A DNA stretch of 53,769 bases from Candidatus Halocynthiibacter alkanivorans (GCF_003333265.1 NZ_QOLB01000060.1:1-53769), one strand, 5' to 3'. Shown: positions 27,233-35,611, numbered from the stretch's first letter. A program made the numbers and translations. Notes: generated from the letters alone by a model not told the origin.

Positions 27233-27259
27233 GACACATACCACGCCGGAGACCCGCCG

Positions 27260-28552
27260 ATGATCGACATCGCCACCCGCGTCTACAATCACAAATGGAA
27301 GATCGATCCGGTGGTGCGTTCACTGATCGACACCGATTTTTACAAACTGCTGATGTGTCAGACGGTGTTTCACAACCGGCCCGATACCCGCGTCACCTTT
27401 TCGCTGATCAACCGGTCCAAACATGTGCCGCTGGCGGACCTGATTGACGAGGGCGAGCTGCGCGAACAGTTGGACCATGTGCGCAGCCTGTCCTTGACCC
27501 GTGGTGAAAGCACCTGGCTGCGCGGCAATATGTTTTACGGCAAACGCCAGATGTTCAGCCCGGAATTCATGGAGTGGTTTGAGGGCATGCGCCTGCCGCC
27601 CTATCAGCTGGAGCGGCGCGGCGATCAGTATGAACTTACCTTTGAAGGCAAATGGCACGAGGTGATGTTGTGGGAAATCCCGGCGCTGGCGGTGCTGATG
27701 GAGCTGCGCAGCCGTGCGGTGCTGGCGGATCTCGACCGCTTTGAACTGCAGGTGCTCTATGCGCGCGGCATGACCCGGGTCTGGGAGAAAATTGAACAGC
27801 TGCGCCAGGTCCCCGATCTGCGGCTGGCTGATTTTGGCACCAGACGGCGCCATTCTCACCTGTGGCAGGACTGGTGTGTCCAGGCGCTGATGGAAGGGCT
27901 GGGCGACCGGTTTGTCGGCACCTCCAACTGCCTGATCGCCAAACGTCGCGAGATCGAGGCCATCGGCACCAATGCCCATGAATTGCCAATGGTTTACGCC
28001 GCGCTTGCGCCGGATGACGCGGCGCTGGCCCAGGCCCCCTATGATGTGCTCAGCGACTGGCAGCGGGGCCATGACGGCAACCTGCGCATCATCCTGCCCG
28101 ACACCTATGGCACCCGCGGTTTTCTTGACAATGCGCCGGACTGGCTGGCGGGCTGGACCGGCATCCGCATTGACAGCGGCGACCCGGCGGAATGGGCTGA
28201 GACCGCAATCAAATGGTGGCAGTCGCGCGGCGAAGACCCGGCGAAAAAACTGGTGATCTTTTCTGACGGGCTGGATGTAGCGAAAATAATTGAGCTGCAA
28301 CAACGCTTTAGCGGTCGGGTGCGCACCTCGTTCGGTTGGGGCACGCTCTTGACCAATGATTTCCGCGATCTGGTGCCCGGCGACCGTCTGGCGCCGTTCT
28401 CGCTGGTGTGCAAAGCGGTCTCCGCCAATGGCAGGCCCACCGTCAAACTGTCCGACAACCCCAACAAAGCCATGGGCCCGCAAGATGAAATCACCCGCTA
28501 CAAACGCGTGTTCGGGGTGGGGGACCAGGAACGGGCTGAGGTGGTGGTCTGA
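27260..28552 (+). CDS. pncB: Nicotinate phosphoribosyltransferase
   Basis: 430-aa enzyme joining nicotinate to PRPP. Family marks: DTDFYKLLMCQTVF near residue 28, FGTRRRHSHLWQDW near 195 (with the histidine that is phosphorylated in the family), FVGTSNCLIA, and IFSDGLDV / RTSFGWGTLLTND in the phosphate site. Length normal. Forms an operon with pncA. Confidence 0.95.
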   Translation: MIDIATRVYNHKWKIDPVVRSLIDTDFYKLLMCQTVFHNRPDTRVTFSLINRSKHVPLADLIDEGELREQLDHVRSLSLTRGESTWLRGNMFYGKRQMFSPEFMEWFEGMRLPPYQLERRGDQYELTFEGKWHEVMLWEIPALAVLMELRSRAVLADLDRFELQVLYARGMTRVWEKIEQLRQVPDLRLADFGTRRRHSHLWQDWCVQALMEGLGDRFVGTSNCLIAKRREIEAIGTNAHELPMVYAALAPDDAALAQAPYDVLSDWQRGHDGNLRIILPDTYGTRGFLDNAPDWLAGWTGIRIDSGDPAEWAETAIKWWQSRGEDPAKKLVIFSDGLDVAKIIELQQRFSGRVRTSFGWGTLLTNDFRDLVPGDRLAPFSLVCKAVSANGRPTVKLSDNPNKAMGPQDEITRYKRVFGVGDQERAEVVV

Positions 28553-28579
28553 GGTCCTGTGAAGCCGCCGTGCGCAGGC

Positions 28580-28597
28580 GTGCTTTGCACTTTTTTT
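28580..28597 (+). terminator. Possible terminator of pncB
   Basis: GTGC-TTT-GCAC followed by seven T, 28 nt after the pncB stop. The stem is only 4 bp, so strength is doubtful, but the T-run is the only one nearby. Confidence 0.35.
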
Positions 28598-28649
28598 ACA
28601 TTGTGACGATGCGCGACACCTGACTTGCATGTGGCAGGTTCTACGGCTC

Positions 28650-28738
28650 TATACTGCCATTCAATTATAAGTGCATATAACATCTTATAACTACTTATAT
28701 CCTGCTATATTCCGCAATGGCTGCACATGGACCCGGTC
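28650..28738 (+). repeat. Distal copy of the 10-bp-phased TATAAN array, with start-codon remnant
   Basis: TATACT at 28650, then TATAAG 28666, TATAAC 28676, TATAAC 28686, TATATC 28696 and TATATT 28706: five hexamers exactly 10 bp apart. The layout matches the array at 29434-29495 without gaps. Sixteen bases later ATGGACCCGGTC (28727-28738) matches the first 12 bases of the ATPase gene except for one silent change; homology then ends and only a 37-codon open frame follows. Looks like a duplicated regulatory region, or the remnant of a second copy of the ATPase gene. Confidence 0.8.
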
Positions 28739-28803
28739 TCATTCCCGGGTTCAAAACTCCTGCGAATGCCGGGTTTTGCACTTGCGTACTATGCAATTGC
28801 GTT

Positions 28804-28828
28804 GCTCGGTACTCTGCGAGTACCGAGC
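28804..28828 (-). terminator. Perfect hairpin at the 3' end of the VOC gene
   Basis: GCTCGGTACTC-TGC-GAGTACCGAGC, an 11-bp perfect stem with a 3-nt loop, 2 nt past the VOC stop. No T-run follows on the minus strand, so it may be an RNA-stabilising 3' hairpin or a weak terminator. Confidence 0.5.
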
Positions 28829-28830
28829 CC

Positions 28831-29277
<447 letters not shown>

Positions 29278-29413
29278 TCAGCCTGGATTTGCAAGCAGCA
29301 ATATCAGAGAGTTCCACACAACTGTGCCCGCATTTTGTACCGCAGGTTTCTCCGATGCCAGTGCCTTCGTAATTGAGGCCATCAGTGCCGATCTACCGCC
29401 CGCCCGCGTAACT

Positions 29414-29526
29414 TATAACAATTTCTTCCTGTCTATACTCGTTTTATGTTATAACTCACTATAACCGTCTATAACTACATATATCCTGCTATATTTCTTT
29501 GTCACAGGTGCCCGATGGATCCGGTC
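29414..29526 (+). promoter_or_regulatory. 10-bp-phased TATAAN array upstream of the AAA+ ATPase
   Basis: TATAAC 29414, TATACT 29434, then TATAAC 29450, TATAAC 29460, TATAAC 29470, TATATC 29480 and TATATT 29490, exactly 10 bp apart. TATACT also makes a good -10 box, which would place the five repeats in the 5' leader. The gene starts 20 nt after the last hexamer. The hexamers face one side of the helix, as expected for cooperative binding or bending. See the distal copy at 28650. Confidence 0.8.
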
Positions 29527-30720
29527 CGAAACCCTTTTGCCCCAGGCGCCGGCGCCCAGCCGCCGGAACTGGCCGGGCGCGACGATATTCTGGCCAGCGC
29601 CTCGGTGGCGCTGCAACGGGTGCTGCAGGGGCGCCATGACCGCTCCCAGATCCTGCTCGGGCTGCGCGGCACCGGCAAGACCGTGCTGCTGAACAAGATC
29701 GAATCACTGGCGGAGGACGCCGGCCACCTGACCTCTTTTATTGAAGCGCCGGACGATCAGACCCTGGCGCAGCTGCTCTATCCGCGGCTGCATCAGGTGC
29801 TGCGCAAATTGTCGCTGATTGAAGCTGCCCGCGCCCGTACCCACGCGGCATTGGGCGCCCTCAAAAGTTTTGCCGGCACCTTCAAAGTGGCGTTTGGCGA
29901 TTTTTCCATCGCGGTGGATCCGGCGCCGGGCCTCGCGGACAGCGGCATCCTGGAATATGATCTCGCCGAACTCTTTGTCGTGGTGGGCGAAGCGGCGCGG
30001 GCGGCGGGGCGCGGCTGGACGCTGCTGATTGACGAGCTGCAATATCTGCAGCGCGACGAGTTTGCTGCCCTGATTGTCGCCATCCACCGGGTCAATCAGA
30101 AACAGCTGCCGGTGATGTTCTTTGGTGCTGGCCTGCCCCAGCTCGCGGCACTGTCAGGCGACGCCAAATCCTATGCGGAGCGGCTGTTTTCTTACCCGCC
30201 GGTGGGGCCGCTTGACGTCGGTGCCGCCGCCCGGGCCCTGCGCCAACCGATTGAAGATGAGGGCGAAATCATCACCGACATCGCGCTGACCGAACTGGTC
30301 CGCCGCACCCGGGGCTATCCCTATTTTCTTCAGGAATGGGGCTTTCAGGTCTGGAATGTGGCCGAGGGCTCCCGTATCGGCATGCGCGACGTCACCGCCG
30401 CTTCAGACGCGGTGCTGCGGCGGCTCGACGAGGGATTCTTCCGGGTGCGGTATGAGCGGCTGACGCCCAAAGAGCGCGACTATGTCATCGCCATGGCACA
30501 GCTTGGCACCGGGCCCTACCGCTCCTCCGATGTGGCAGCAAAGCTTGGCGAGCCGGCTTCAAAACTCGGTCCCCGCCGCGCCCGGATCATTTCTAAAGGC
30601 ATGATCTACAGCCCGCAATATGGCGATATCGATTTCACCGTGCCGATGTTTGATGACTACCTGCGCCGGCTGCTGACTATAAGCCCGGACCCGGCACAGG
30701 CCCCCGCCGCGCCCGCTTAA
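29515..30720 (+). CDS. AAA+ ATPase with possible C-terminal winged helix (ORC/STAND-like), function unknown
   Basis: 401 aa. Walker A GLRGTGKT (49-56), Walker B LLIDELQYL (170-178), a sensor-like strand PVMFFGAGLPQL, then a lid region (TRGYPYFLQEWGFQVW). The last 80 residues (LTPKERDYVIAMAQLG, RSSDVAAKLG, RRARIISKGMIYSP) look like a winged helix, the layout of Orc1/Cdc6-like and related ATPases. The N terminus MDPVRNPFAPGAG is typical of a widespread orphan bacterial family. No phage or toxin partner adjoins it. The phased array upstream may be its own target. Divergent from the VOC gene. Confidence 0.85.
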   Translation: MDPVRNPFAPGAGAQPPELAGRDDILASASVALQRVLQGRHDRSQILLGLRGTGKTVLLNKIESLAEDAGHLTSFIEAPDDQTLAQLLYPRLHQVLRKLSLIEAARARTHAALGALKSFAGTFKVAFGDFSIAVDPAPGLADSGILEYDLAELFVVVGEAARAAGRGWTLLIDELQYLQRDEFAALIVAIHRVNQKQLPVMFFGAGLPQLAALSGDAKSYAERLFSYPPVGPLDVGAAARALRQPIEDEGEIITDIALTELVRRTRGYPYFLQEWGFQVWNVAEGSRIGMRDVTAASDAVLRRLDEGFFRVRYERLTPKERDYVIAMAQLGTGPYRSSDVAAKLGEPASKLGPRRARIISKGMIYSPQYGDIDFTVPMFDDYLRRLLTISPDPAQAPAAPA

Positions 30721-31043
30721 CCAACACAGCAGGCCCCGTGCACCGCCCCAACGGCACCGCACGCCACCAGCCGCTGCCACCATCACCCTTGACTTGTGCA
30801 CCGCTTTGCCTCATTGCACAGCCGGTGATCCGCCATGACCGCGTGAGTCAATGCGCCCCACAGGGCGCCTCCCCCGGCGATCACAAAACCATCAGTTTCC
30901 CAATTCACGCAGGGGCTGTCGCTTCGGGCGGCGTGTGGACATCCGGTCCCATGGCGCATCCGGCGGCGAAACCCTGCGACGCTGTCCCGACCTGCGGGCT
31001 GGCGTCCCCTATGGCGCCGTTGTGCGCCGCGAAAGGACTGTCC
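30721..31043 (+). other. Long leader of the RNA helicase gene
   Basis: 323 bp without a supported gene. The helicase frame is open upstream to 30738 but that part lacks family sequence and a ribosome site. TTGACT at 30789-30794 with a weak -10 17 bp on would give a leader of about 220 nt. Long leaders are common for cold-regulated DEAD-box helicase genes; cold control is inference. Confidence 0.4.
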
Positions 31044-32375
31044 ATGTCGGACGACTTTACTTCTCTGGGGCTTGCCCCGCGCCTGATCGAAAAACTGGCA
31101 GAACAAGGCATTACCAAACCGACCCCAATTCAGCTTCAGGCCATTCCCGAAGCAATGAAGGGCCGTGACGTGATGGGCCTCGCGCAGACCGGCACCGGCA
31201 AAACCGCCGCTTTTGGTCTGCCTCTGCTGCACAAACTGCTGTCTGAGGGTGGCAAACCGTCGCCCAAAACCGTGCGCGCCCTGATCCTGGCCCCGACCCG
31301 CGAACTGGCCAAGCAAATCCAGGACAATCTGAAAAACTACTCTGACGGCGGCCATATCAAAGTCGGCATGGTTGTTGGCGGGATCTCGATCAACCCCCAG
31401 ATTAAACGCCTGGAACGTGGTCTTGACCTGTTGGTCGCCACTCCGGGCCGTCTGATCGACCTGCTGGACCGCAAAGCGGTGCGGCTGGACGAAACCAAAT
31501 TTCTGGTGCTGGACGAGGCCGATCAGATGCTGGACATGGGCTTTATCCATGCTCTGCGCCAGATCGCGCCGCTGCTGCCACGCAGCCGCCAGACCATGCT
31601 GTTTTCCGCCACCATGCCAAAACAAATGGCTGAGCTGTCGAAATCCTATCTCAATGATCCGGTGCGCATCCAGGTTGCCCCTCCCGGCAAACCGGCCGAC
31701 AAAGTGACTCAGGAAGTCCACTTTATCGCCACCAACTCCAAAACCGACCTGCTGATTGAGTTGCTGGAGAAACACCGTGACGAACGTGCGCTGGTGTTTG
31801 GCCGCACCAAACACGGCTCCGAGCGGCTGAAAAAGCATCTTGAGTCCAAAGGTTTTGCCGCTGCTTCGATCCACGGCAACAAAAGCCAGGGTCAGCGCGA
31901 CCGTGCGATTCAGGCTTTTAAGGACGGCGAAGTCAAAATCCTCGTGGCCACCGATGTGGCCGCCCGCGGCATCGACATTCCCGGCGTGAAACATGTCTAT
32001 AACTTCGACCTGCCCAATGTCGCGGAAAACTACATCCACCGTATCGGCCGTACCGCGCGTGCGGATGCCGATGGCGCTGCGATTGCGTTTTGTTCGCCCC
32101 AGGAGATGGACGAGTTCCGCGCCATTGAAAAGATGCTGAAAATCGCCATTCCGACCGCGTCCGGGTCGCCCTGGCAGAAACATGAAGAAGAAGCCAAGCC
32201 CAAGCAGGGTGGCCGTGGTGGTCGTGGTGGCGGCGGTGGCGGAGGCGGTCAGCGCCGCAGCCAGGGCGGCGGTGGTCGTCCCGGTGGTGGTGGCGGCGGC
32301 GCCCGGGGCGGCAAACCTGCCAACTCCGCTGGCAAACCCGGCGGCCAGCGTCGTCGCAAACCTGCCCGCGGCTGA
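31044..32375 (+). CDS. rhlE: DEAD-box RNA helicase, RhlE type
   Basis: 443 aa. Q motif (KPTPIQLQAIP), Walker A AQTGTGKT, PTRELA, TPGR, DEAD (VLDEADQML), SAT (LFSAT), ARGID and HRIGRTAR are all intact. The C-terminal 75 residues are Gly/Arg-rich low-complexity sequence (RGGRGG, GGGGGG runs), an RNA-binding tail. Unwinds RNA in ribosome assembly or decay. AAAGGA lies 8 nt before the ATG. Followed by a strong terminator. Confidence 0.94.
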   Translation: MSDDFTSLGLAPRLIEKLAEQGITKPTPIQLQAIPEAMKGRDVMGLAQTGTGKTAAFGLPLLHKLLSEGGKPSPKTVRALILAPTRELAKQIQDNLKNYSDGGHIKVGMVVGGISINPQIKRLERGLDLLVATPGRLIDLLDRKAVRLDETKFLVLDEADQMLDMGFIHALRQIAPLLPRSRQTMLFSATMPKQMAELSKSYLNDPVRIQVAPPGKPADKVTQEVHFIATNSKTDLLIELLEKHRDERALVFGRTKHGSERLKKHLESKGFAAASIHGNKSQGQRDRAIQAFKDGEVKILVATDVAARGIDIPGVKHVYNFDLPNVAENYIHRIGRTARADADGAAIAFCSPQEMDEFRAIEKMLKIAIPTASGSPWQKHEEEAKPKQGGRGGRGGGGGGGGQRRSQGGGGRPGGGGGGARGGKPANSAGKPGGQRRRKPARG

Positions 32376-32392
32376 ATGAGCCAATAACAGAT

Positions 32393-32429
32393 ACGGCCCC
32401 GGCAGGATCACCCTTGCTGGGGCCGTTTT
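32393..32429 (+). terminator. Rho-independent terminator of rhlE
   Basis: ACGGCCCCGGCA ... TGCTGGGGCCGT with one mismatch, 10-nt loop, then TTTTG. It begins 18 nt after the helicase stop. Confidence 0.85.
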
Positions 32430-32492
32430 GCTTTCCGATGACAGCGCCCCCGTTTTGTGCAAGGCTCAGCCTGCGACAACCGGAGGTCTGTT

Positions 32493-32795
32493 ATGGGAAT
32501 GCCCGCGTCCAGAATCACCGATATGCATGTTTGCCCGATGGTGACGCCGGGGGTGCCGCCGATTCCTCATGTGGGCGGGCCCATTGTGAAACCCGCAACA
32601 CCAACGGTGCTGATCGGCAGCCTGCCTGCTGCCGGAGTCACCAGCACCTGCGTCTGTGTCGGCCCGCCCGATGTCATTATCAAAGGTTCTGTGACGGTGT
32701 TGATCGGCAAAATGCCCGCCGCGCGCATTGGCGACAGCACCGCCCATGGCGGCGCCATCGTCGCCGGCCTGCCCACCGTCCTGATTGGCGGCTGA
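32493..32795 (+). CDS. PAAR-domain protein
   Basis: 100 aa, a single PAAR domain (ASRITDMHVCPMVTPGVPP, GDSTAHGGAIVAG, PTVLIGG). PAAR proteins cap the VgrG spike of type VI secretion or related contractile injection systems and fix metal through His/Cys. No vgrG, effector or other T6SS gene is in the window, so it is an orphan spike tip. GGAGG lies 7 nt before the ATG. A 14-bp repeat tract follows the stop. Confidence 0.9.
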   Translation: MGMPASRITDMHVCPMVTPGVPPIPHVGGPIVKPATPTVLIGSLPAAGVTSTCVCVGPPDVIIKGSVTVLIGKMPAARIGDSTAHGGAIVAGLPTVLIGG

Positions 32796-32812
32796 TCGCT
32801 GAGCGACCTCGG

Positions 32813-32868
32813 GCCGCCGTCCCAATGCCGCCGTCCCAATGCCGCCGTCCTCATGCCGCCGTCGCCGA
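32813..32868. repeat. 14-bp tandem repeat downstream of the PAAR gene
   Basis: Four head-to-tail units of GCCGCCGTCCCAAT (units 3 and 4 diverged at the end); a further partial copy near 32903-32916. It fills the gap between the PAAR gene and convergent arfB. No terminator is evident. Confidence 0.8.
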
Positions 32869-32966
32869 GCCAACGTCTCACCGTTCCCGTGTCATCGTCC
32901 CCAGGCCGCCGTCCCATGCCAACGCAGCAATTTGGCGCCGCCACGCAGCGCAGACCGGCCCACCGC

Positions 32967-33389
32967 TTATTCTTCGCCGGTCACCCTGCCTCGTGCCGCT
33001 TTGATGTCGCCGCGTTGTTTCTTGGCAGTGAGGCGCCGGCGCACCGAACCCTTGGTCGGTTTGGTGGCGATGCGGCGTTTGGGGCGGTGGGTGGCTTTCT
33101 CGATCAGCTCCACCAGGCGTTCACGCGCGATCTCGCGGTTGCGGGCCTGGCTGCGGGTGTCCTCAACCCTCAGCACGATCGCCCCCTCCAGCGTCCAGCG
33201 CCGCCCGGCCAGCCGCTTTAACCGCGTTTTCACCGGCTCCGGCAGGTTGGGGGAATGTGCCGCTTCAAAGCGCAGCTCCACCGCGGTGGACACTTTGTTC
33301 ACATTCTGCCCGCCTGGCCCGGAGGAGCGGGTAAAGCTTTCGCTCAACTCCCAGTCGGCGATAGAGATCTGATCAGTGACGCGCAGCAT
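32967..33389 (-). CDS. arfB: Alternative ribosome-rescue factor, GGQ peptidyl-tRNA hydrolase
   Basis: 140 aa, same length as E. coli ArfB/YaeJ. GGQ motif at residues 26-28 (SSGPGGQNVNKVS) hydrolyses the peptidyl-tRNA of stalled ribosomes; the basic C-terminal tail (KATHRPKRRIATKPTKGS and on) inserts in the empty mRNA channel. ATG 33389 matches the family start; the frame extends to 33446 without homology. The inverted-repeat element shared with serA lies just upstream. Confidence 0.93.
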   Translation of the reverse strand: MLRVTDQISIADWELSESFTRSSGPGGQNVNKVSTAVELRFEAAHSPNLPEPVKTRLKRLAGRRWTLEGAIVLRVEDTRSQARNREIARERLVELIEKATHRPKRRIATKPTKGSVRRRLTAKKQRGDIKAARGRVTGEE

Positions 33390-33409
33390 GTTCTGCCTTT
33401 GTATCCGGG

Positions 33410-33457
33410 TTTGCACAGGTTGGGGCGGCAAATGTGCAAAATTCATATAAGTTCGCA
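33410..33457 (+). promoter_or_regulatory. TTTGCACA-N15-TGTGCAAA element, copy A (arfB)
   Basis: Inverted arms TTTGCACA (33410-33417) and TGTGCAAA (33433-33440) 15 bp apart, 20 bp upstream of arfB. The right arm continues into ATTCATATAAGTTCGCA (33441-33457). The same composite, with one base changed and a different spacer, lies upstream of serA. Relative to its gene it is in the opposite orientation from the serA copy. Confidence 0.75.
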
Positions 33458-33490
33458 GCCCTTACCTGTTCATAACCGGCGCGGGCGCAA

Positions 33491-33522
33491 ACAAAAAGGG
33501 TTGCTGGAGTACAGCAACCCTT
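33491..33522 (-). terminator. Rho-independent terminator, leftward
   Basis: Perfect 11-bp stem AAGGGTTGCTG / CAGCAACCCTT (33496-33506 with 33512-33522), 5-nt loop. On the minus strand it is followed by TTTTTG. It ends a leftward transcript coming from 33.5-33.9 kb or from the envelope cluster beyond. Confidence 0.85.
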
Positions 33523-33863
33523 CGAGATCTAAGGAGATGGGGCAATTAGGTACAATGCCCAATCAGGGGTGTCAGTCTGCGGATCTAGCGCAGGTAACAG
33601 AGCCTCCTGAATGTCTTGACCTCGCTCTCCATAATTACTCTAGACAATGGCACACCTCCTTTTCTGATAGTTCCTGTAGTTGAAGCCTGCCACATATCTG
33701 GTGTTTGTCAAAACAAATTACGCTACCAGTGGGACACGCCTTGTTGCGTTCGCGGCATTTCGCCACCTCCTGAAGCTGGTCAGAGCAGGGTTTCAGGTCT
33801 CAACCGGGCACCGGTTAAACAGAGGTGCTGCAGCATTTCTGTCCGCCGCAGCCGCTGGCGGAG
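33523..33863 (-). ncRNA. Candidate small transcript with tiny ORFs ahead of a strong terminator
   Basis: 341 bp between the esterase-like gene and the terminator. On the minus strand two very short frames have textbook ribosome sites: ATG 33758 (11 codons, ends 33723) with AGGAGG 7 nt upstream, and TTG 33647 (20 codons, ends 33585) with AAAAGGAGG 7 nt upstream. TTGACA lies at 33711-33706 but no good -10 is seen. A near-palindromic hairpin (about 33540-33567) precedes the terminator. It could be a small RNA, a leader-peptide unit or a decayed gene; I do not recognise it. Confidence 0.3.
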
Positions 33864-34772
33864 CTAGCGCAGGACCCGGTATTCCACAAACTCCGTGCTC
33901 TGGAGGAAGTTGAAATTATCATCTGAAATCATGGTGATACGGATGTACCCGGCGCTGTCACGCCAGACATTAATGCCTTCCAGATTGTCATGCACGCTCA
34001 TGTCGGTCTGCAATATCACATCCTCATTGCCAAAGCCGTCAACGGTCTGATCAAAGCGGCGCACCCTTGAACCAAAGCCAAACAGGCCAAAGGAGCGTTC
34101 CAGGATATAGAGTTTGCCGTCCGGCCCAAAATCGGCGCCGACAATCAGAAACTTGCCGGAGCGCGAAATGCCGTATTCCTGGCTCCAGACCCCTTCGAAA
34201 TAGCGATAGACCGGGAACGGTCTGGTCTTGGTGCCAGAGCGTTCCGGTATAGTATAAAGCGCCCCGTCCGGCCCCAGCGCCAGGGCTTCAAGTGACGAAT
34301 TCTTTTGCATTTTATCAAAATCCGGGTGGCGCGGCAGCGCGGTGGCACCGGAGAAAGGATCGGGGTAGGACCAGACCCTGTGCTCGCCTTCAAACGACAC
34401 AAACATGCGCCCGTCCGGGTACATCGCCAGCCCCTCCGAATCGTTGAAATAGCGCGGCATCTTGCCGCCATCTTCGTTTTTCATAGTGTTAAGGGCGACC
34501 TGCTCCACCGCGGAAATTCTTTGGTTGCTGCCCTGGCGGATGATACGGCCGGTCACAAAGACCCCCAGGTCAGACACCGCTGCGAACCAGCTGCCGGTCC
34601 GGTTCATTTCAAGCCCGGACAAGCCGCCAAAACGCGCGTCGTCCACGTCCCAGCTATAGGTGCCGAGAAATTGCGTTTTCAGCCTGAGTTTGGGTTCGGT
34701 CCTGTCAGCAAACGCGGGGCTAACCCACTGAATAACCGCCAAAATCAGCGCGATGAAATAACTTTTGTACAT
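33864..34772 (-). CDS. Exported esterase-like activity of phytase family protein
   Basis: 302 aa with a signal peptide (YFIALILAVIQWVSPAFA). Beta-propeller-like repeats: FGGLSGLEMNRTG, YFNDSEGLAMYPDGRMFVS, SSLEALALGPDGALYTIPE, SVHDNLEGINVWRD, typical of the phytase-esterase-like family of periplasmic proteins. Substrate unknown. It overlaps mepA by 28 bp, so the two are probably translated together. Confidence 0.87.
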   Translation of the reverse strand: MYKSYFIALILAVIQWVSPAFADRTEPKLRLKTQFLGTYSWDVDDARFGGLSGLEMNRTGSWFAAVSDLGVFVTGRIIRQGSNQRISAVEQVALNTMKNEDGGKMPRYFNDSEGLAMYPDGRMFVSFEGEHRVWSYPDPFSGATALPRHPDFDKMQKNSSLEALALGPDGALYTIPERSGTKTRPFPVYRYFEGVWSQEYGISRSGKFLIVGADFGPDGKLYILERSFGLFGFGSRVRRFDQTVDGFGNEDVILQTDMSVHDNLEGINVWRDSAGYIRITMISDDNFNFLQSTEFVEYRVLR

Positions 34773-35611
34773 TGAGCAGGAAGATCCGAAAGTATAAGGG
34801 GTTGGCGTTTTTGCGGCTTGGGCGCGTTGGGGTCCGGCACTGGCGGAGGCGGCGGGTTCAGAATATTATCAACCCATGTCTGCGCCTCAGCACAGCCATC
34901 GCCTGGCGGCGGCGGCGCCTGCTCAACACAGCCGCGCACCCCGTCCGGACAGTTCAGGCGTACATGAAAATGGGCGTAGTGCCCCCACCAGGGCCGGATT
35001 TTTCGCAACCAGTCGCGGTTGCCACGGGCCTCGTTGCACATCTGAACTTTGGCACCGGGAAACAAAAATATCCGTGCCACCGCAGGGTCTTGTGCTGCGG
35101 CTTTCAGCAATTGCATGTGCTGCGGGCTCCAGCTTTCGTTGGTATAGGCGCCTTTGGCGCGGCGCATGGAAATGGAGGACAGGCTTTCGCGCGTCTCGCG
35201 GCTGAGCGTCAGGTCTCTCGCCGGCCGCATCCAGATATCGACATCAAGACCGGTCTGGTGGCTGCGGTGCCCGCCACCCATCGGCCCGCCGCGCGGCTGG
35301 GACAAGTCGCCGACATAGATGCCGTTCCAGCCTTTTAAACGCGCCGCTTTCCTGGATAAACGTTCTATGAAATCAATAAGGTCCGGGTGGCCCCAGTTTC
35401 GGTTTCGCCCAAGGCGCATCGCCTGCCAGGTCGCTCCGGTTTCCGCCAGTTGCGCCGCACCAGCCAGACATCCTTTGGCATAGCTCCCCCAGGCGGCAGG
35501 GCGCTGTGATGAAGCGCCGCTCTGGGCGCTAAACAGCTCTTTCGCCACAGGCTCTGCCACGACAGCAGAGCCCAGCAACAGGTAAAAAACAAAGAACGTT
35601 AGCCGGACCAT
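34745..35611 (-). CDS. mepA: Penicillin-insensitive murein endopeptidase
   Basis: 288 aa, signal peptide (LTFFVFYLLLGSAVVA). M74/LAS metallopeptidase motifs HRSHQTGLDVDIWM and WWGHYAHFHVRL carry the zinc ligands. It cuts D-Ala-meso-DAP cross-links of peptidoglycan in the periplasm. Two cysteine pairs (CNEARG, LNCPDGVRGC) fit exported disulfides; the C terminus has a proline run (NPPPPPVPDP). Starts inside the end of the MFS gene (13-bp overlap). Confidence 0.93.
   Translation of the reverse strand: MVRLTFFVFYLLLGSAVVAEPVAKELFSAQSGASSQRPAAWGSYAKGCLAGAAQLAETGATWQAMRLGRNRNWGHPDLIDFIERLSRKAARLKGWNGIYVGDLSQPRGGPMGGGHRSHQTGLDVDIWMRPARDLTLSRETRESLSSISMRRAKGAYTNESWSPQHMQLLKAAAQDPAVARIFLFPGAKVQMCNEARGNRDWLRKIRPWWGHYAHFHVRLNCPDGVRGCVEQAPPPPGDGCAEAQTWVDNILNPPPPPVPDPNAPKPQKRQPLILSDLPAQCTKVISSR

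Noticed and set aside
32177-32375. GGC/GGT-rich repeats as a DNA repeat element
   Set aside because: Explained by the Gly/Arg-rich tail of the helicase.
30783-32462. 559-codon minus-strand frame opposite the RNA helicase
   Set aside because: Arises from the Gly/Arg low-complexity tail and codon bias; the helicase motifs are on the plus strand.
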